From Saccoglossus kowalevskii (taxonomy: Eukaryota; Hemichordata; Enteropneusta; Harrimaniidae), in the NCBI RefSeq assembly GCF_000003605.2, contig NW_003123413.1, forward strand, positions 43,889 through 75,085: a stretch of DNA of 31,197 bases, read 5' to 3'. How positions within the stretch are numbered: the first letter of the stretch is position 1; every line of letters starts with the position of its first letter. Below the pieces are notes generated by a model that saw only the letters and a program-made list of their open reading frames with translations, made no database searches and was not told where the DNA came from. Positions 1 to 11,974 of this stretch are shown here, in pieces. Made by a program: the position numbers and the translations under genes.

Positions 1-1129
1 TTGTAGTGGGCCATGAATTATCGCCTCGGTAAAGTTATTAATTTCAACGAATTTGATTGTTTGTTTGTTTGTGTGCGTGTTGTTGATTGTGTGTTGTCGA
101 TTCTGGATACTGTCGCTCACCAACGACCATCAGTTTTGCTAGTTGACGTTAAATCTATCTCGAGATTTCAGTAATCCAGTACTAAATGTCGAATTAAAAT
201 TCAATTATTCACTCTTTATATCGAAACAGAATCCCAGAAAATGTGTTTTGGAGTCACCCGGCGCACTGGTACCGCAACAACCAGATTGACTTCGCTCTAA
301 CACTTTCAGCGTTTCTGACACGATGATAGCGGATGGAAACTCAGATTAACTGAAAAGTACTCAAATAGAAAATCACTACTAGTTAACTGGTAATTGGGGT
401 TATCTAGTAATAAAACGTCCAGATCGCACGTTATGGCTGATATTACGTAATTAGTGTCGTTCTATTTATGATTTCACATTGTGCTTAAATCGTGATTATT
501 CCCCAACCTCGTTTCCAGTTACTGTTATCGTTGAGACACTAGTCCATATTGACATGGAACACCACACTCTGGTCTCGTTTTATTATTGTTGCACAATTCC
601 CGTAAAATGAATAGCTCAGTGCGCCGCCGACGAGACTAGTTTTATTTCAATGTGCGGGGAATTCCGTATTTAGAACATCGTTACTATGGCAACCTCAATT
701 CGACGCTATCTCACCTCGCCCTGATCGAGCCCAAATATTGACCCAAGGCAATTTGTGCAGAGTCTGTTTGATGGATTTCTTTTCATGGGTCCTTGGCGTT
801 TATGTCAATCATACTACGTCGACGAAAACAAACGCCATCCCCCGTATTGTATATTTATAGTAGACTTATCTAGGTAGAAATCGGACGCTATCTAATCTAA
901 AATGGTCACCGTTTAAGATTAGGAAAGTCGAGAGCTTAGAAACTGGTACCTAGCTCTGCGGTGACGGTATATACCCAAGGTGCACGTGACCAAAACGAGT
1001 CCGTACAATTTTTTTTAATTTAAATTTATGTAAAACGATACTTTGATTTCTACTGTTGTATCATTATTTTCAATCACGTTCAATATTCATATTATTGCGG
1101 TATTCGTCGTCAATCCCCGTCCCGGGCAG
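1..1129. other. Non-genic stretch, no firm feature
   Basis: I see no convincing gene here. A GC-richer patch at about 236-345 has open frames of 40-46 codons on both strands, which chance can produce, and neither has a credible start or a matched splice pair. Patches at 600-800 and 930-1000 are also GC-richer but are broken by stops in every frame I checked. The only clear structure is a short TTTG/TG repeat near 53-96. Confidence 0.6.
53..96. repeat. TTTG/TG simple repeat
   Basis: Several tandem TTTG units pass into TG- and TTG-rich sequence. It is an ordinary imperfect microsatellite with no associated gene. Confidence 0.8.
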
Positions 1130-1224
1130 CATGGTTTATGAACGCAAACTCTGGTTAACCGCGGGGTGGACGGATCGACTGATTCACACAATAAAACAAC
1201 AGAATTCACGCACCCGACCATACG
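1130..1224 (+). CDS. Possible internal exon, unknown protein
   Basis: A GC-richer block is preceded by a pyrimidine-rich stretch ending CCCGGGCAG (AG at 1128-1129) and followed by TACG|GTACGT, an acceptable donor (GT at 1225-1226). One frame is open throughout and contains an in-frame ATG at 1131; its peptide begins MVYERKLWLTAGWTDRL. The other two forward frames stop early. The block is 95 nt, so it would change phase across its length. I recognise no domain. Open length alone is not significant, so support comes only from composition and the flanking signals. It could equally be chance. Confidence 0.15.
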
Positions 1225-4200
1225 GTACGTTAACTCATAGCAGATGCTGTTATAGAAAGTAAAATAACTGAATATAACACCGAATACACGATATTCAACG
1301 TTTGTTTAGAACTTGTTTCACTGCGATAGCTCAGGCTCGTTGACGTAATTTCTATTCTCTGAACAAAATGTTTGGTACTTTGGCGGGTAACGCAACAACA
1401 AAGAGCTTTCGTTTATTTCCCATGTATATTCTACATAACTTAGATTGTTGTTTGAGTTTTAACCGTAGCTCACTGGGTGAAAGGTTGTGTGAATTATTTT
1501 TAGTCGTCCAGTCATGCTGGCGTAGAGAAACATGTACATACCGCGGAAGTCCAAAAATATATCAACATATCCACCCATAAAAAACATAAGTCATGGTAAT
1601 TATGCAAAAACAATTTCAATAGGTTTAAATTTACCGAAATTTCAAAATATTACCCCCAAATCGCTCGGATTTACGTAAATTGACTTCAAGAGATTGCTAT
1701 TTTATCAGTTTCGGATACTTTCGAAGACCAGAGTCACGTGTATAGTGTCCGTGTCAGACATTGTGCATCGTTCGCTTGTCGCCCCGAAAAATACGACGTT
1801 TTTATCCCACATACCGGATAAATACGACGTTTTCACCCCCCCCCCCCCACACACACACACACCCACATACCGGATTAATACGACTCGTTTTTGACTGTGG
1901 GAACAATTCCACGTGGTTGTCGGATGAGCTATCATCGCGCTCAGCAATAAAGAGAGAGCGGAATGCAGCTAGTACATTTACTCAATGTGGTCTAGTGTGA
2001 TTTATTTTATCGTTGCTTTTGTGAGATTCCAGTGAAATTATCCTGGTTTCCACGCCGGCTTGATGATCACTACTTATATGCACACCATATTATATTCGCG
2101 CTGGTTCGTGTGAAATGTAATATCGATATAGCTTGACAATAATGAATGACAACATTGTGCGCGCGTTTGTTAATGTTGCTGAGCATCTACGCTCAAGTCA
2201 AAGTTGCGAAAATGCAAATAAAAAGTTGATTTCATAAAATTTGACAAAAACGAACGGTCAATGACTTAAACCCTCTCGACGATCTTCCGTAATGTTTTAA
2301 AGGCAGTGGTTATTTAGAGCAGGCGGTGTCGAATGTAGTATACAACTTGATTGTCTGAGATACTACGTATGTATACCGCTGCCATTCCAGAAGAGGGATT
2401 ACATGGACGAGTTATGTGGAGTACTCGATTCTTCTGCGTGTTCAATCGGATCGAATTGTCGTACTGTTCTATGTGTCAATGTGTGCTATTAAAGTGTACG
2501 CCACACAAAATAATCGTAACATTAATGTGAAAATTCTGGCATTGGAAGTAACATCGTGAATTATTCACTGAAATACTAATACACGCTTGATAAAAGCACG
2601 CTTTCATGTTACGTCACGGTGTCTTCCACGTTCAGTTTGAAAAGCCATAGACATACACACTAGGGTGGTTGGCTGGCTTGTAACTATTGGGCACACCGGT
2701 AAAATGGTAAAAATGTAATGTTTAAATTAGTATATAACTTTTCATTTGAGTTTTAGCCAAGAGTAAACAACAACGTGGTGTGTGGTACAGTTATATTTTT
2801 TTATGGTCAAATATTATGAAAAAAATGCTATTTGTGGACATTTTTCATGGAACACAATAATAAATCATTTCATTTTTAATCTATTCAAGCGCTCAGGTTT
2901 AAAACAAAAATTAAAGACAATAAAAAGTATCACTTTAGTTTCAATGAATACTATAGCTGTTTTACCGCGGCCGTGTGTCATCACGAAGAACATATTATGC
3001 CAATTGCAAAATTAAGTAAAACTAGTAAACTTCTGGCTAGAAAACAAACATCCCTAATCAAGGAATATACATACCAAGATATTACTGCCTCTCATTGTCA
3101 CCAGTAATCAAAGATCCGACCTATGAAATAGACGTATTTTGTACTGTTTCATCGCATTTTGCCCTACCGTTGTTATTTTCTCGATTCGAGTGCGTTGCTG
3201 TATTATATTTCAGGCCGTATGGTTTGTTACCACGGCGGCATTCGTCTATGTACAAACTCGTTATGAAACTTAAGATTAATGTTTATGGTTATTCATTGAG
3301 TCATCTATTATTCAATTAAATGCCACGTACATTGGGTTTTAATATCGCGTTATGGCAGCGCTTTTTTTCTAAAAAGATGGTGGAATTTCATTTCCAGTTT
3401 TGAACAATGTATTCATACAGTACAGTCACAAAATCTAAAAGACTATTTATGAATTCGACGTGCTGTGATGTGATACGAAATAAAAATCAAATTTAACCTA
3501 CGTGTTTCCTTTTCCACAAAATCTCATTTCAATGAATAATGCGTCGGCATTATATTTCAATCGAGCCTAGAGACATATATATTATCCAAAATCACGCATA
3601 ACTACACAAAATAAGTGCCCATGATGTAGTTTGCTGTGAATTTGAAAAGGGTTTATCGTGATAAGGGGATCTTACTTAAAAAATAGAACTGAGGGAACCA
3701 TAGAACGCTGCTCAATAACGCGAAACGACGGTTACTTTACGCAATAACCGTGGTAAAACGGATCAAATGTGACCAACCGGCGCAGGCGATTGCGTCAACT
3801 TCTCCATCCAATTGTTACCGCGCTGTGACTTTCAGTGATTTTGTTGTGTGAATCGCCCAGGACGTTTATTGTTGTGTCAAAGCTTTTTAATATATATTAT
3901 TTTATATATATCAACAGTTATAAATATTTATGTTGTCATTTAAGTTTGTGTTTACTTATTTGTTAATCCTATTCGAACGACTTTATAAATAATTAATCAC
4001 ATTACGCAATGTTTGATGACGTCATTTTAAACAGACGCTGCTAGCCAGCATATTCACACGTAGGACCCTCGTTCACAAACACTAACATGAAAGACGAGGG
4101 AAATTGTTATTTAGTGTTACAGTTCTTCATTATATACAAAGTAAACTCGTGGGTTTATAACTTTTGTGAAGACTTGTTTCTTTACATTACTTTTTAACGG

Positions 4201-4793
4201 AAACAATAAGATGTGAGTGAGTATCATTTCCTGTGTACATGCACTGTCCATTAAGCAGGACCGTATTAAGATGGCGTACAATTTCGCATTAAGGTGACCA
4301 CAGACACATCTCTGTCTTTTGCGTAACAGCGAGCGCTGTTCAATTTTTGTCAAAGTTAGTTTTTCTATGATCGAACTCATTGATTCATCTTGTTTTTAGT
4401 TATATGCATGTCTCCTTTTTTTCTGGGTTAAAATTATTGCATTTTGTCTTAACCTTGCCTGAATTTGTTTAAATTTGTACTTGTTATTTTTTTTTTTTGT
4501 ACTTCGATTGATCACAATTTTTCAAAAAAATAGCCTATTGAAAATTATGTAAATTTATTGCATTACTTGTATTTTATTCTACTGAGACGTAATATCTAGT
4601 TGCTGGAGTAAATACCATGTATTAATAAATATAATAGAATAACAATATTGCGCCGCATTCCGTTCACAATACCATGTCACCCCCTGAAATCGTAATAAGT
4701 TTTAGATACCCCACAAGTCAGACGTTTACAAAAAACGTTATGTACTATCAATCCATTCAATAATATGCATTGTTCTTAAATTATTGATCGCAG
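1225..4793. other. Long stretch without a supported gene
   Basis: Apart from the repeat at 1789-1893 I see no supported gene. A perfect octamer motif ATGCAAAT lies at 2212-2219, with ACAATAATG and ACATTGT motifs about 60-80 bases upstream. These resemble POU and Sox sites, but such short motifs are expected by chance. ORFs of 66-87 codons at 1694-1894, 1761-2000, 2782-3015, 3095-3319 and 4117-4380 (minus) are within chance length and low in complexity. The stretch is probably intergenic or intronic. Confidence 0.55.
1789..1893. repeat. Three-copy imperfect repeat with C and AC expansion
   Basis: The core ATACGAC recurs at 1791, 1822 and 1878, and the segment CACATACCGGAT recurs at about 1808 and 1864. 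The first two cores are 31 bp apart. The last two are 56 bp apart because a run of 13 C (1836-1848) and an AC dinucleotide tract (from 1849) sit inside the second unit. The third core has an insertion (CGACTCG against CGACG). This looks like a small tandem repeat in which an internal CACC stretch later expanded into a microsatellite. Short ORFs crossing it on both strands are low-complexity artefacts. Confidence 0.8.
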
Positions 4794-4988
4794 CTCGAGG
4801 AGCTTAAGGAAGAAGCCACACCCCACCGACATGTAAGAGAAAGTTCAAGCCACAGTTTGACCACGAGCTCATCGCATTTTCGATTCACTTATATACAACT
4901 TACGCCATTCCGAAACCAGATACATCGCGACCCCGGACCGCACGAGAACTACTTAACCAGTTGGCAATCAGCCGATCGCTGGGAATGA
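4794..4988 (+). CDS. Possible terminal coding exon, unknown protein
   Basis: An in-frame stop (TGA 4785-4787) lies just upstream of ATCGCAG, a possible acceptor (AG 4792-4793). From 4794 the frame stays open for 64 codons to TGA at 4986-4988. The peptide starts LEELKEEATPHRH, a charged helix-like opening, becomes Ser/Thr/His-rich, and ends ENYLTSWQSADRWE. GC content is clearly above the surroundings. With no start codon, this could only be a spliced 3' exon. An internal donor-like CAT|GTAAGA at 4832/4833 would instead give a 39 nt exon. The opposite strand also holds a well-flanked exon candidate at 4904-4978, so at most one reading is right. I recognise no family. The length is within chance expectation. 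Confidence 0.27.
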   Translation, partial: LEELKEEATPHRHVRESSSHSLTTSSSHFRFTYIQLTPFRNQIHRDPGPHENYLTSWQSADRWE

Positions 4989-5255
4989 AGCAACACACAC
5001 CTGTTGTGTGTAATGGACACGGTATGCATGATTTCATTTTTCAAGTTACTCGCGATGGGACTGTCACTCTTGTGGTTACCTACAGTGGGGTCCAAGTACA
5101 GTAATAATTATTATTTAATCTGCCCGAGTCGAGATAATAATATTTCGCTTCTGATCATTGCCACACACGGCGTCAAGCATTTGTTTTCCTGTGGGCAAAT
5201 AATCACGGTGTTGTGGTACGACCGCCAGATATACCGATCCAAGGCCTGGAGATGA

Positions 5256-6847
5256 AAGTATTACGCATGATAATTATCCTGTCTTTGTTCTGAATGGTTT
5301 GTAGTGCATACTGTCTTTAATGTAGTCATGGTAGCGTCATTGCCGTTGTCAGCGCCGCCAAATGCCACCAAATCCAATGCGTTCTAATAATGTTACCTAC
5401 AACATTAAATCATGGAGAACGCAATCCACTCTTCATCCCCCTTAATCATATTTCAAACAAATCGAGTTTATGCTTCATAGGATTTGAATGAAAATATTAA
5501 CAATATGTGCCAAACATCGAGACCCGCGGAGGTTTCTTAGATAACAAAATATTATTTGTAATGAATATTAAAATAAAAATAAGCACGCGGTGTGTGCATT
5601 GTATCGCCATGTTCATGCTCTAAAGACTTTGAATGAGAATATTGAAATTATGTATCAAATATCGCGACCTACCATATTTTTAAATAATAAAACCCCATTT
5701 TATTCGACTATTTGAATAAAAATGCATACGCGATATATTGCTTTTTGAAAACGTCCATTTTTGCAACGCGGTATGTAAATCATATACAATTTAGTTGTTG
5801 TCATGGCAATTGTGGTTAAAGAGATTCTCCTCCAGAAAATGTGCGATCTTTTAAAATCGCAAAATGATTAAGATCGGAACTAGTCATTCATATAATAAAA
5901 ACACGCGTGAGTACCAAATACGCATGACATGTTGCCAGCGAGAGAGACTCTTAACGGAAAATAACTGTCATTTTGCTCTCAAGCCTTCACCGCCCTTCCA
6001 TCGAGACTTGGAATATCAGCATCCTAGTATACCTTCAACATCCAGGCAAAATTGTGTGGTTTGATTAGTTCTGAAACCGGTGGTCTAAGATTAGTTGTAT
6101 TTCATGGTAGCTGGATTTTTCATCCGAGAGCTTCGCAATCCCGCGCTCTCTTTGACCGAATATCGTGAAGCGCTATATATTGATTGGAGCATACTTGTTT
6201 TTCTGTAATTACACCGCAACATTAAGGACGCAATGATTTTCCGATTAAAATGTAGATGCTACACTTTGCACTTTTTGTATATATTTTTCTTGAATTTCTC
6301 TTTTCAATTGACATAAATTTCCTATTCTACAGGATTGATCAATAATATTTGGGAAATTATGAAAATAGTATACGGGTTTACTCAGGCTTTGCGAAAGGCG
6401 AAAGCGGGTAAGGTATAAATTCTCGCATGTATGTTTACCCTTTACGACAACTTATTTTGTAATAATCGATTCAAAATGGGGAAAGTTTAGCTTTAAACTT
6501 GATATCTCACAAACTTTTAATCAAAATTGCTACCATTTGTGTGTTTACTTTAGACAGTTCTATGTTATATATGACTATCATTTCATGCATTTATTGGAAG
6601 AATTGAAACCAACGATTAACAAAAAACAAGTTTTACATGACATTTTATATATAAAAAAAAAATATATCACTAACATTTTTAAGTTTAGTTGTTAGCTAGG
6701 GATATTCGCATTTTAATACGCAGTGAATTCGTCGCAAAAAACAGTGAAGCATTGAAGTATTCAAAGACTGTATAGATCTAGTCACGTCGAACGTAAATTG
6801 GGTGGAAATACTCGGCCAGGAGCCCAAATTAAACCCAGAATATTGAC
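5256..6847. other. AT-rich stretch without a supported gene
   Basis: The only structure is the diverged tandem duplication at about 5475-5755. A 66-codon ORF at 5864-6064 is within chance length. A TATAAA-like element in GGTATAAATTC occurs near 6410, with no coding exon that I can attach to it. The rest is AT-rich sequence with short homopolymer runs. Confidence 0.5.
5475..5755. repeat. Diverged tandem duplication, period about 144 bp
   Basis: Copy 1 (about 5475-5610) and copy 2 (about 5618-5755) share ordered blocks: TTGAATGA-AATATT, AT-TG-CAAA-ATCG-GACC, then an AT-rich centre, then AATAAAAAT followed by A-ACGCG. TGAATG starts at 5485 and 5630 (offset 145), and AATAAAAAT at 5572 and 5715 (offset 143). 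Collinearity of several blocks at nearly constant offset supports an old duplication rather than a chance match. I found no third copy. Confidence 0.6.
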
Positions 6848-7192
6848 GTGCACAGGGACCCACCAATCGAACAGTATCACGTACCCGTAGAAAATCAACG
6901 CTGCGTTATGCTGATCACCTCATCACTGTGGTTGGTTTCGTTATTGCTCGTTATATCGCCAAAATTATGTGAATTTCTCCGCCCATTTTTATTACTCATG
7001 GTTCCATGCGTGAATTCATTCATCTACGTGACCTTCTTATCACGTCATATTAGTTCCAGAGAAACTACAGCGGCAGTACAGCGATACGTGCTGTTTCGTG
7101 CAATGCAACTCGGAGAATTTGAAGTGAGCGTGAAGAAGTCATTTGCGGATAATAAACATCCCGGCATGCACGCGATGGTGGAGGTCTGCTGA
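6848..7192 (+). CDS. GPCR-like ORF or receptor exon relic
   Basis: The frame is open from 6833 to a stop at 7190-7192. The translation given starts at GTG 6848; the first ATG is at 6908. The peptide shows two hydrophobic segments, about residues 20-37 and 46-64. The second ends NSFIY (56-60), followed by VTFLSRHISSR. In rhodopsin-family receptors helix 7 ends NPxxY and runs into a basic helix 8, and NSFIY then a basic stretch fits that pattern with Ser for Pro. The preceding segment could be helix 6, but only about 18 residues separate its proline from this Asn, about half the usual distance. So this is either a deleted relic or a coincidental match. A possible acceptor CCCGTAG lies near 6880-6890. 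There is no upstream receptor exon that I can see. Confidence 0.3.
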   Translation: MHRDPPIEQYHVPVENQRCVMLITSSLWLVSLLLVISPKLCEFLRPFLLLMVPCVNSFIYVTFLSRHISSRETTAAVQRYVLFRAMQLGEFEVSVKKSFADNKHPGMHAMVEVC

Positions 7193-10100
7193 TTTCCTAA
7201 GCTCCGATGGTAAGGCGGATGAGAGGATAACGCATTCAATTTCTTTTACGTCCCAGTGACAAATCCACATTAACTAATTATTGCAATGATAATTCACTAG
7301 CATGTGTACTTTATGTGAGTACTCGGGTACCACAGCCCAGTATTATCAGACAGCAGGTGAGACAACTGGAGTATTAGTATAAGTACATAGGCTGATAGAT
7401 CGTACATTATAATTTACTGGTTATAAGTAATTTCCATTAATAATATATTTAACAACAAGAAATAACATTTAATAAAACAAAACGCGTGGACATGCGAGAC
7501 GGTGTTTTACGTCCCAGTATTTACATTATAATTCAGAATTTGTTAAAAATAAGGTAATTCAAATATTATCTCCTTTTTTTTAAAATTTTAAATCACATAT
7601 GTTTTGATGAATACTTAAAATATTTATGTATAACCATCTTGACTTGATCATTTTCTACTTTCATTGACTTTGGAGTGGTCACATCTTGATCTGGCAGTGC
7701 TTTGAGTAGAAGTCGGTGACTGGGGAAACCACTCTGCAGTCAAAATTTATGAATCAGAATAATAATTCCATGATGAATTACCGTATTAACAAATAATACG
7801 CTTATCAAATATTGCTACACTGTACAAAAACGAGAAAAGTAATAAACCGCTTATATTTGTGCATGTGCTGACTCTTTCAAACATTATGTGGGGAATATTA
7901 TTATCAAAAAGATCAACAAACAAAATATTTATTATCACTAATTTGGGAAAAATATTTTTTTCTAGTTAAAATTTTTCTGAATTCATTGAACACGCCATGA
8001 TTGGCCGCAAGTGATTTAAATATTCTATTTTTGGATGTTCGTAAAATAGTACATCCGGGAAGAAGACTGAGTGTCAATGTGTCTTTTTTTTCTTTCAGTA
8101 ATATAATGCAATGAACATAAAGATAAATCAAGCACAAAGTAATGGTATTTTTGTGTTTTGGCTGAATTGTAAAACAATTATTCAATTGCGACGGAGGCAT
8201 CATTCCACAATATCCACTCAACATATCGTATGGGACTCACGTAGGAGACATGCGCAATCATCGCATTGTCTAAATATTTAATTAAAACCGCATATATTCT
8301 AGGGTGAATATATTTTCATGGTAATACACACGTAACATTTATATTGTTTGTGGTTATTCTGTAGTTCTCCGTTAAATTGACCCACAAAATCGATTTTCCC
8401 GTGAGCCGTTGCGAATTGTCCGACCAGAGTTCGATGTACGTTTCCTCCCGTAACTATGCATTTGTCATGTTTCTATATTAAGTAATATCTATCAATATAT
8501 TTAAATTCAGAAAAGACGATTAAGTATTGTCGTATTGCTATAATATAGATGTTTAACGTAATCCGGTGAATTCTAAACATATTTTATGTGGTGATTATGA
8601 TAATTTAAAAACACAACTTAATGCATTTTATGTTGTAGCAAGATCATACGATGAACGCCATGTTGTGTTTGAAATAAATGTATACACGCCGTGCGCTCTG
8701 GGTGATGGCGTATGTCGTACCTAGCAAAAAACTGGAGACGCTATAAAGTTATTTAAATTCTGTTGGATGACGTCATCAAGTTATAAAACTTGTTAAGTAC
8801 TGTTTTCTAAAGTTTTGCATAACATAGCATCAACAAATAGGGTGGTATCAACATTTAAAAAAAGAAACGAGAAGCAACTTACACTTCTGTATTTAATAGA
8901 GAAGACAGAGATCGAATCCATGTTACCCAAACTTTGACTCTGACTCTGAGTTAGTTAGAACCTGAGGAACATCTGAATCTGTATTTTAGCTTCGGAACAC
9001 TCGTGACATTTTATGAAAATATATATATATAACAATTGGTTAGTAAACGTATCTGCAATGTCGGAATTGTCTTGCCCCGTTAATATTTGATCCAAAATGC
9101 AATCAAACATCTAACAGATACATCCGTATGCACGACATTTACGAGAATAATTCCCCCATCTCAAATATTTATCATGAGGTGCCAGCAGTTTCTGTGTTCA
9201 GGAAAAAAAAATGATGATCAGCCGGAAAGGGTTTCTTTCTCCTGACTTTTGACTACCTGACTGGACTATTGGATTTATATATTGGTAAACACACGTTAGG
9301 AAAATTCTAAAATACGGCGACAGGTATTCATCGAAGGGAGTGCTGTTATTTTATGGAAAACAAATCTCAACGCAATCCTAAAACTTCTTTCATAAATAAA
9401 TAGGAGATTACCACGTATGTTACCTCGGTGTACGCGGTTGGTGCGATCTATATAATGAATCTCCGCCAATAAGGATTGAGAGTTATTATTTGAAAAGGAA
9501 ATCCGTCTAAATCCACCAATTCTGAGTGCACAGATTGTGGAAGCTCAAACATCGCAACTAAAATACCGCATACCAATCGCTAAAGAGAATAAAATCCCTC
9601 CTGAAATTACGATATTTGTGTAGACTGGGTGGTGTAGTTTGGAAAGTGACCCTGAATTGCCCCACTTTCCACCTTTGTAGCGAACAAAACACACACAGGT
9701 ATATTTACTTTGTCCTAATACAAACTTTTACTGACCTTTGACACAAAGTCTCTGCGACGAGAAATGCCAATTTTGACAAATTTATTGCTATGAACACAGC
9801 ACGTGGGCCCCAGAAAACCTTCGTTTACCACAAGGTACTTGCTAAAAAAAACATTGACGTGACAAGCCTTTGTGCACGTAAACATGAAAATAACCGACCT
9901 TAACAAACTATATATATACAAAATATTTTAGCGCGCAAATACTTATGATGAGATGGTTTTAGTCAGTGTGCCTCAGAACATCCGGAATGATGTCTATTTC
10001 ACCTGGTACACGGCTATTTAATTCAACGCACTGCAGTTAGACAATCTGTATATTATAAGGAATTAGTGGGCATGTTTGAATTGAAAACGTAATACTTTGA

Positions 10101-11360
10101 CTGCTTAATGATATGACATGAGAAGCAAAATGAAGTGATTTACTTATTACGTAACTTCCAAGTGTACACACCTTCAGCCACGCTTGAGATAATCACCGAG
10201 ACGCTGACCAGCACGCAGTTGTGATAAAAATTAGTTAATTAATATTCACTGATGTGTTTTAAAAACAGATAATTTTTTTATGATTTAGAAACTTTCAGTT
10301 ATGGTACCAAGCTGTACCATAATGCCTTACATATTACAGTTCTGTAAATTTTGATGCAAATCTGACATCATTAGTTTTCGTGGTTAAAAAAATACTCTCA
10401 CATATAGTATTCATTGCACGTTTCCATGGAAACAGGCATTGGCGAATTTAAGCTTTTTGATGCGATTGTCTCATTACTATACATACTTGATGTAACATGT
10501 TGCGGCACAGAGAACACAGACTATGTTCTGTATTTCGAACATTTCTTACACACCGGATAAACGAATGCTGATTTATCAATTATTTATTTAACGTTTACGC
10601 TTTGGAAAATGAAAAAAAACACAAAAAATATTAAGTTCCAGTCCTTGGAGCATTCGTGTGAATTTAAACTCTCACGTTCGAAAACTGTATTACATCATAT
10701 AATAAAATAGGAGGAAATAATAATACCGATATATATATATGTTTTTAATTTGATGCAGTGGCATGGGGTAGCAGAAAGAGTTTATGATTCCAGGCTTTAT
10801 CACCAAGACTGTATTGTAATATATGTCAAGCTGGTTGTCACTTTTTTTAATTCGTCCAAGCGAAAAACACATACAGGGAGCATGGTATCTCACTGCTGGT
10901 TCCTGCGATAAGTAACTATTGCAATAAAATATTGATAAAATACTCTCTACATACAAAAAAGAGAGTTTTTTTTTTAATTTTGATTCCATGAGATTGTTAA
11001 TAAAAATAATTACAAAGATCCCCGAGTGTAGTTGTCAATTGTGTCATATGAACCGGAAGATTGATATTACGATGCTTGTATTCTGATTGTATTGTAAGCA
11101 GTTTTACTTATGGCTTCAATAACAACACTGCTGTGGTTTAAAGTAATAACGATTGCTGCATATGAATACAATAGCATGACGACTGCTATTTTGTCTATGG
11201 ATTTAACTGCAAGTGATATTTTACGGCAAACATGGTAGAATTATAGACTTCCGCTGTGTAAGTTTTAAGTATCTTACATGTTCACGTATAGAGTTGGAAT
11301 TAAATGTATTCGGTTGTATATAAATTTCGATACACAATGTGTCGTTAGAGAAAGCATTGG
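7193..11360. other. Long AT-rich stretch, no supported gene
   Basis: I see no credible coding exon on either strand. ORFs at 7913-8224, 9715-9921 and 10690-10989 (all minus) are AT-rich, low in complexity and within chance length. A donor-like GTAAGT near 11256 follows a short open frame, but no acceptor or start supports an exon. ATAT microsatellite tracts occur near 9020 and 10729. The single clear structure is the inverted repeat at 10299-10322. Confidence 0.55.
10299..10322. repeat. Perfect 9 bp inverted repeat
   Basis: TTATGGTAC and its exact complement GTACCATAA are separated by six bases (CAAGCT). Flanking bases do not extend the stem. It could fold as a small hairpin or be a dyad protein site; no adjacent gene indicates a role. 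Confidence 0.7.
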
Positions 11361-11974
11361 ACCATTATTTAAAAGCAATGTAAATCATTATCAGAGGCGG
11401 TATGAATCATTTTCCGAACAACATGAACCATTATTTAAGCCAATATAAATCATTATTTAAGGCAATGTCAATCATTATCTGAGCAACATGAATCATTATT
11501 TAAGATAATGTCAATCATTATTTAAGGCAATGTCAATCATTATCTGAGCAGCATGAACCATTATTTAAGACAATGTACATCATTGTCTGAGCAACATGAA
11601 TCATTATTTAAGCCAACGTAAATCATTATTTAAGACAATGTCAATCATTATCTGAGCAGCATGAATCATTATCTAAGACAAAGTAAATCATTGTCTGAGC
11701 AACATGAATCATTATTTAAGCCAACGTAAATCATTATTTAAGACAATGTCAATCATTATCTGAGCAGTATGAATCATTATTTAAGACAATGTACATCATT
11801 GTCTGAGCAACATGAATCATTATTTAAGACAATGTAAATCATGTCTGAGCAACATGAATCATTATTTAAGCCAACGTAAATCATTATTTAAGGCAATGTC
11901 AATCATTATCTGAGCAACATGAATCATTATTTAAGCCAACATAAATCATTATTTAAGGCAATGTCAATCATTAC
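11361..11974. repeat. Minisatellite array A, 21-22 bp monomers
   Basis: There are roughly 28 monomers of the form ATCATTATTTAAG followed by RCAATGTMA, alternating with a variant ATCATTATCTGAGC followed by AGCATGA. Monomers are arranged in multimers. The block beginning GAGCAACATGAATC recurs at 11589, 11697, 11847 and 11912, giving spacings of 108, 150 and 65 bp, which correspond to about five, seven and three monomers. The first monomers on the left are the most diverged. The unit lengths preclude a conserved reading frame, and no long ORF crosses the array, so it is noncoding satellite DNA. Confidence 0.93.

Noticed and set aside
209-345. Open frames on both strands of a GC-rich patch
   Set aside because: Opposing frames of 42 and 46 codons cannot both be coding, and neither has a start or paired splice sites.
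605-660. TAGCTCAGTGCGCCG, tRNA A-box-like
   Set aside because: The downstream GGGGAATTCCG is not a B box and the arms do not pair.
1325-1500. TAGCTCAGG and TAGCTCACTGGGTG, A-box-like tRNA motifs
   Set aside because: No B box (GGTTCGANTCC-like) at a suitable distance and no foldable cloverleaf.
1705-2000. Opposing ORFs across the C/AC tract (polyPro/His and polyGly/Val)
   Set aside because: Translation of a microsatellite, with low-complexity residues only.
5004-5255. Plus ORF with a signal-peptide-like start (MISFFKLLAMGLSLLWLPTVGS)
   Set aside because: Length is within chance and the rest lacks cysteine pattern, domain or cleavage-site context. It is kept only as a remark.
5300-5390. GC-rich frame ending LPLSAPPNATKSNAF
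   Set aside because: Only about 35 codons, bounded by ordinary stops, with no splice acceptor.
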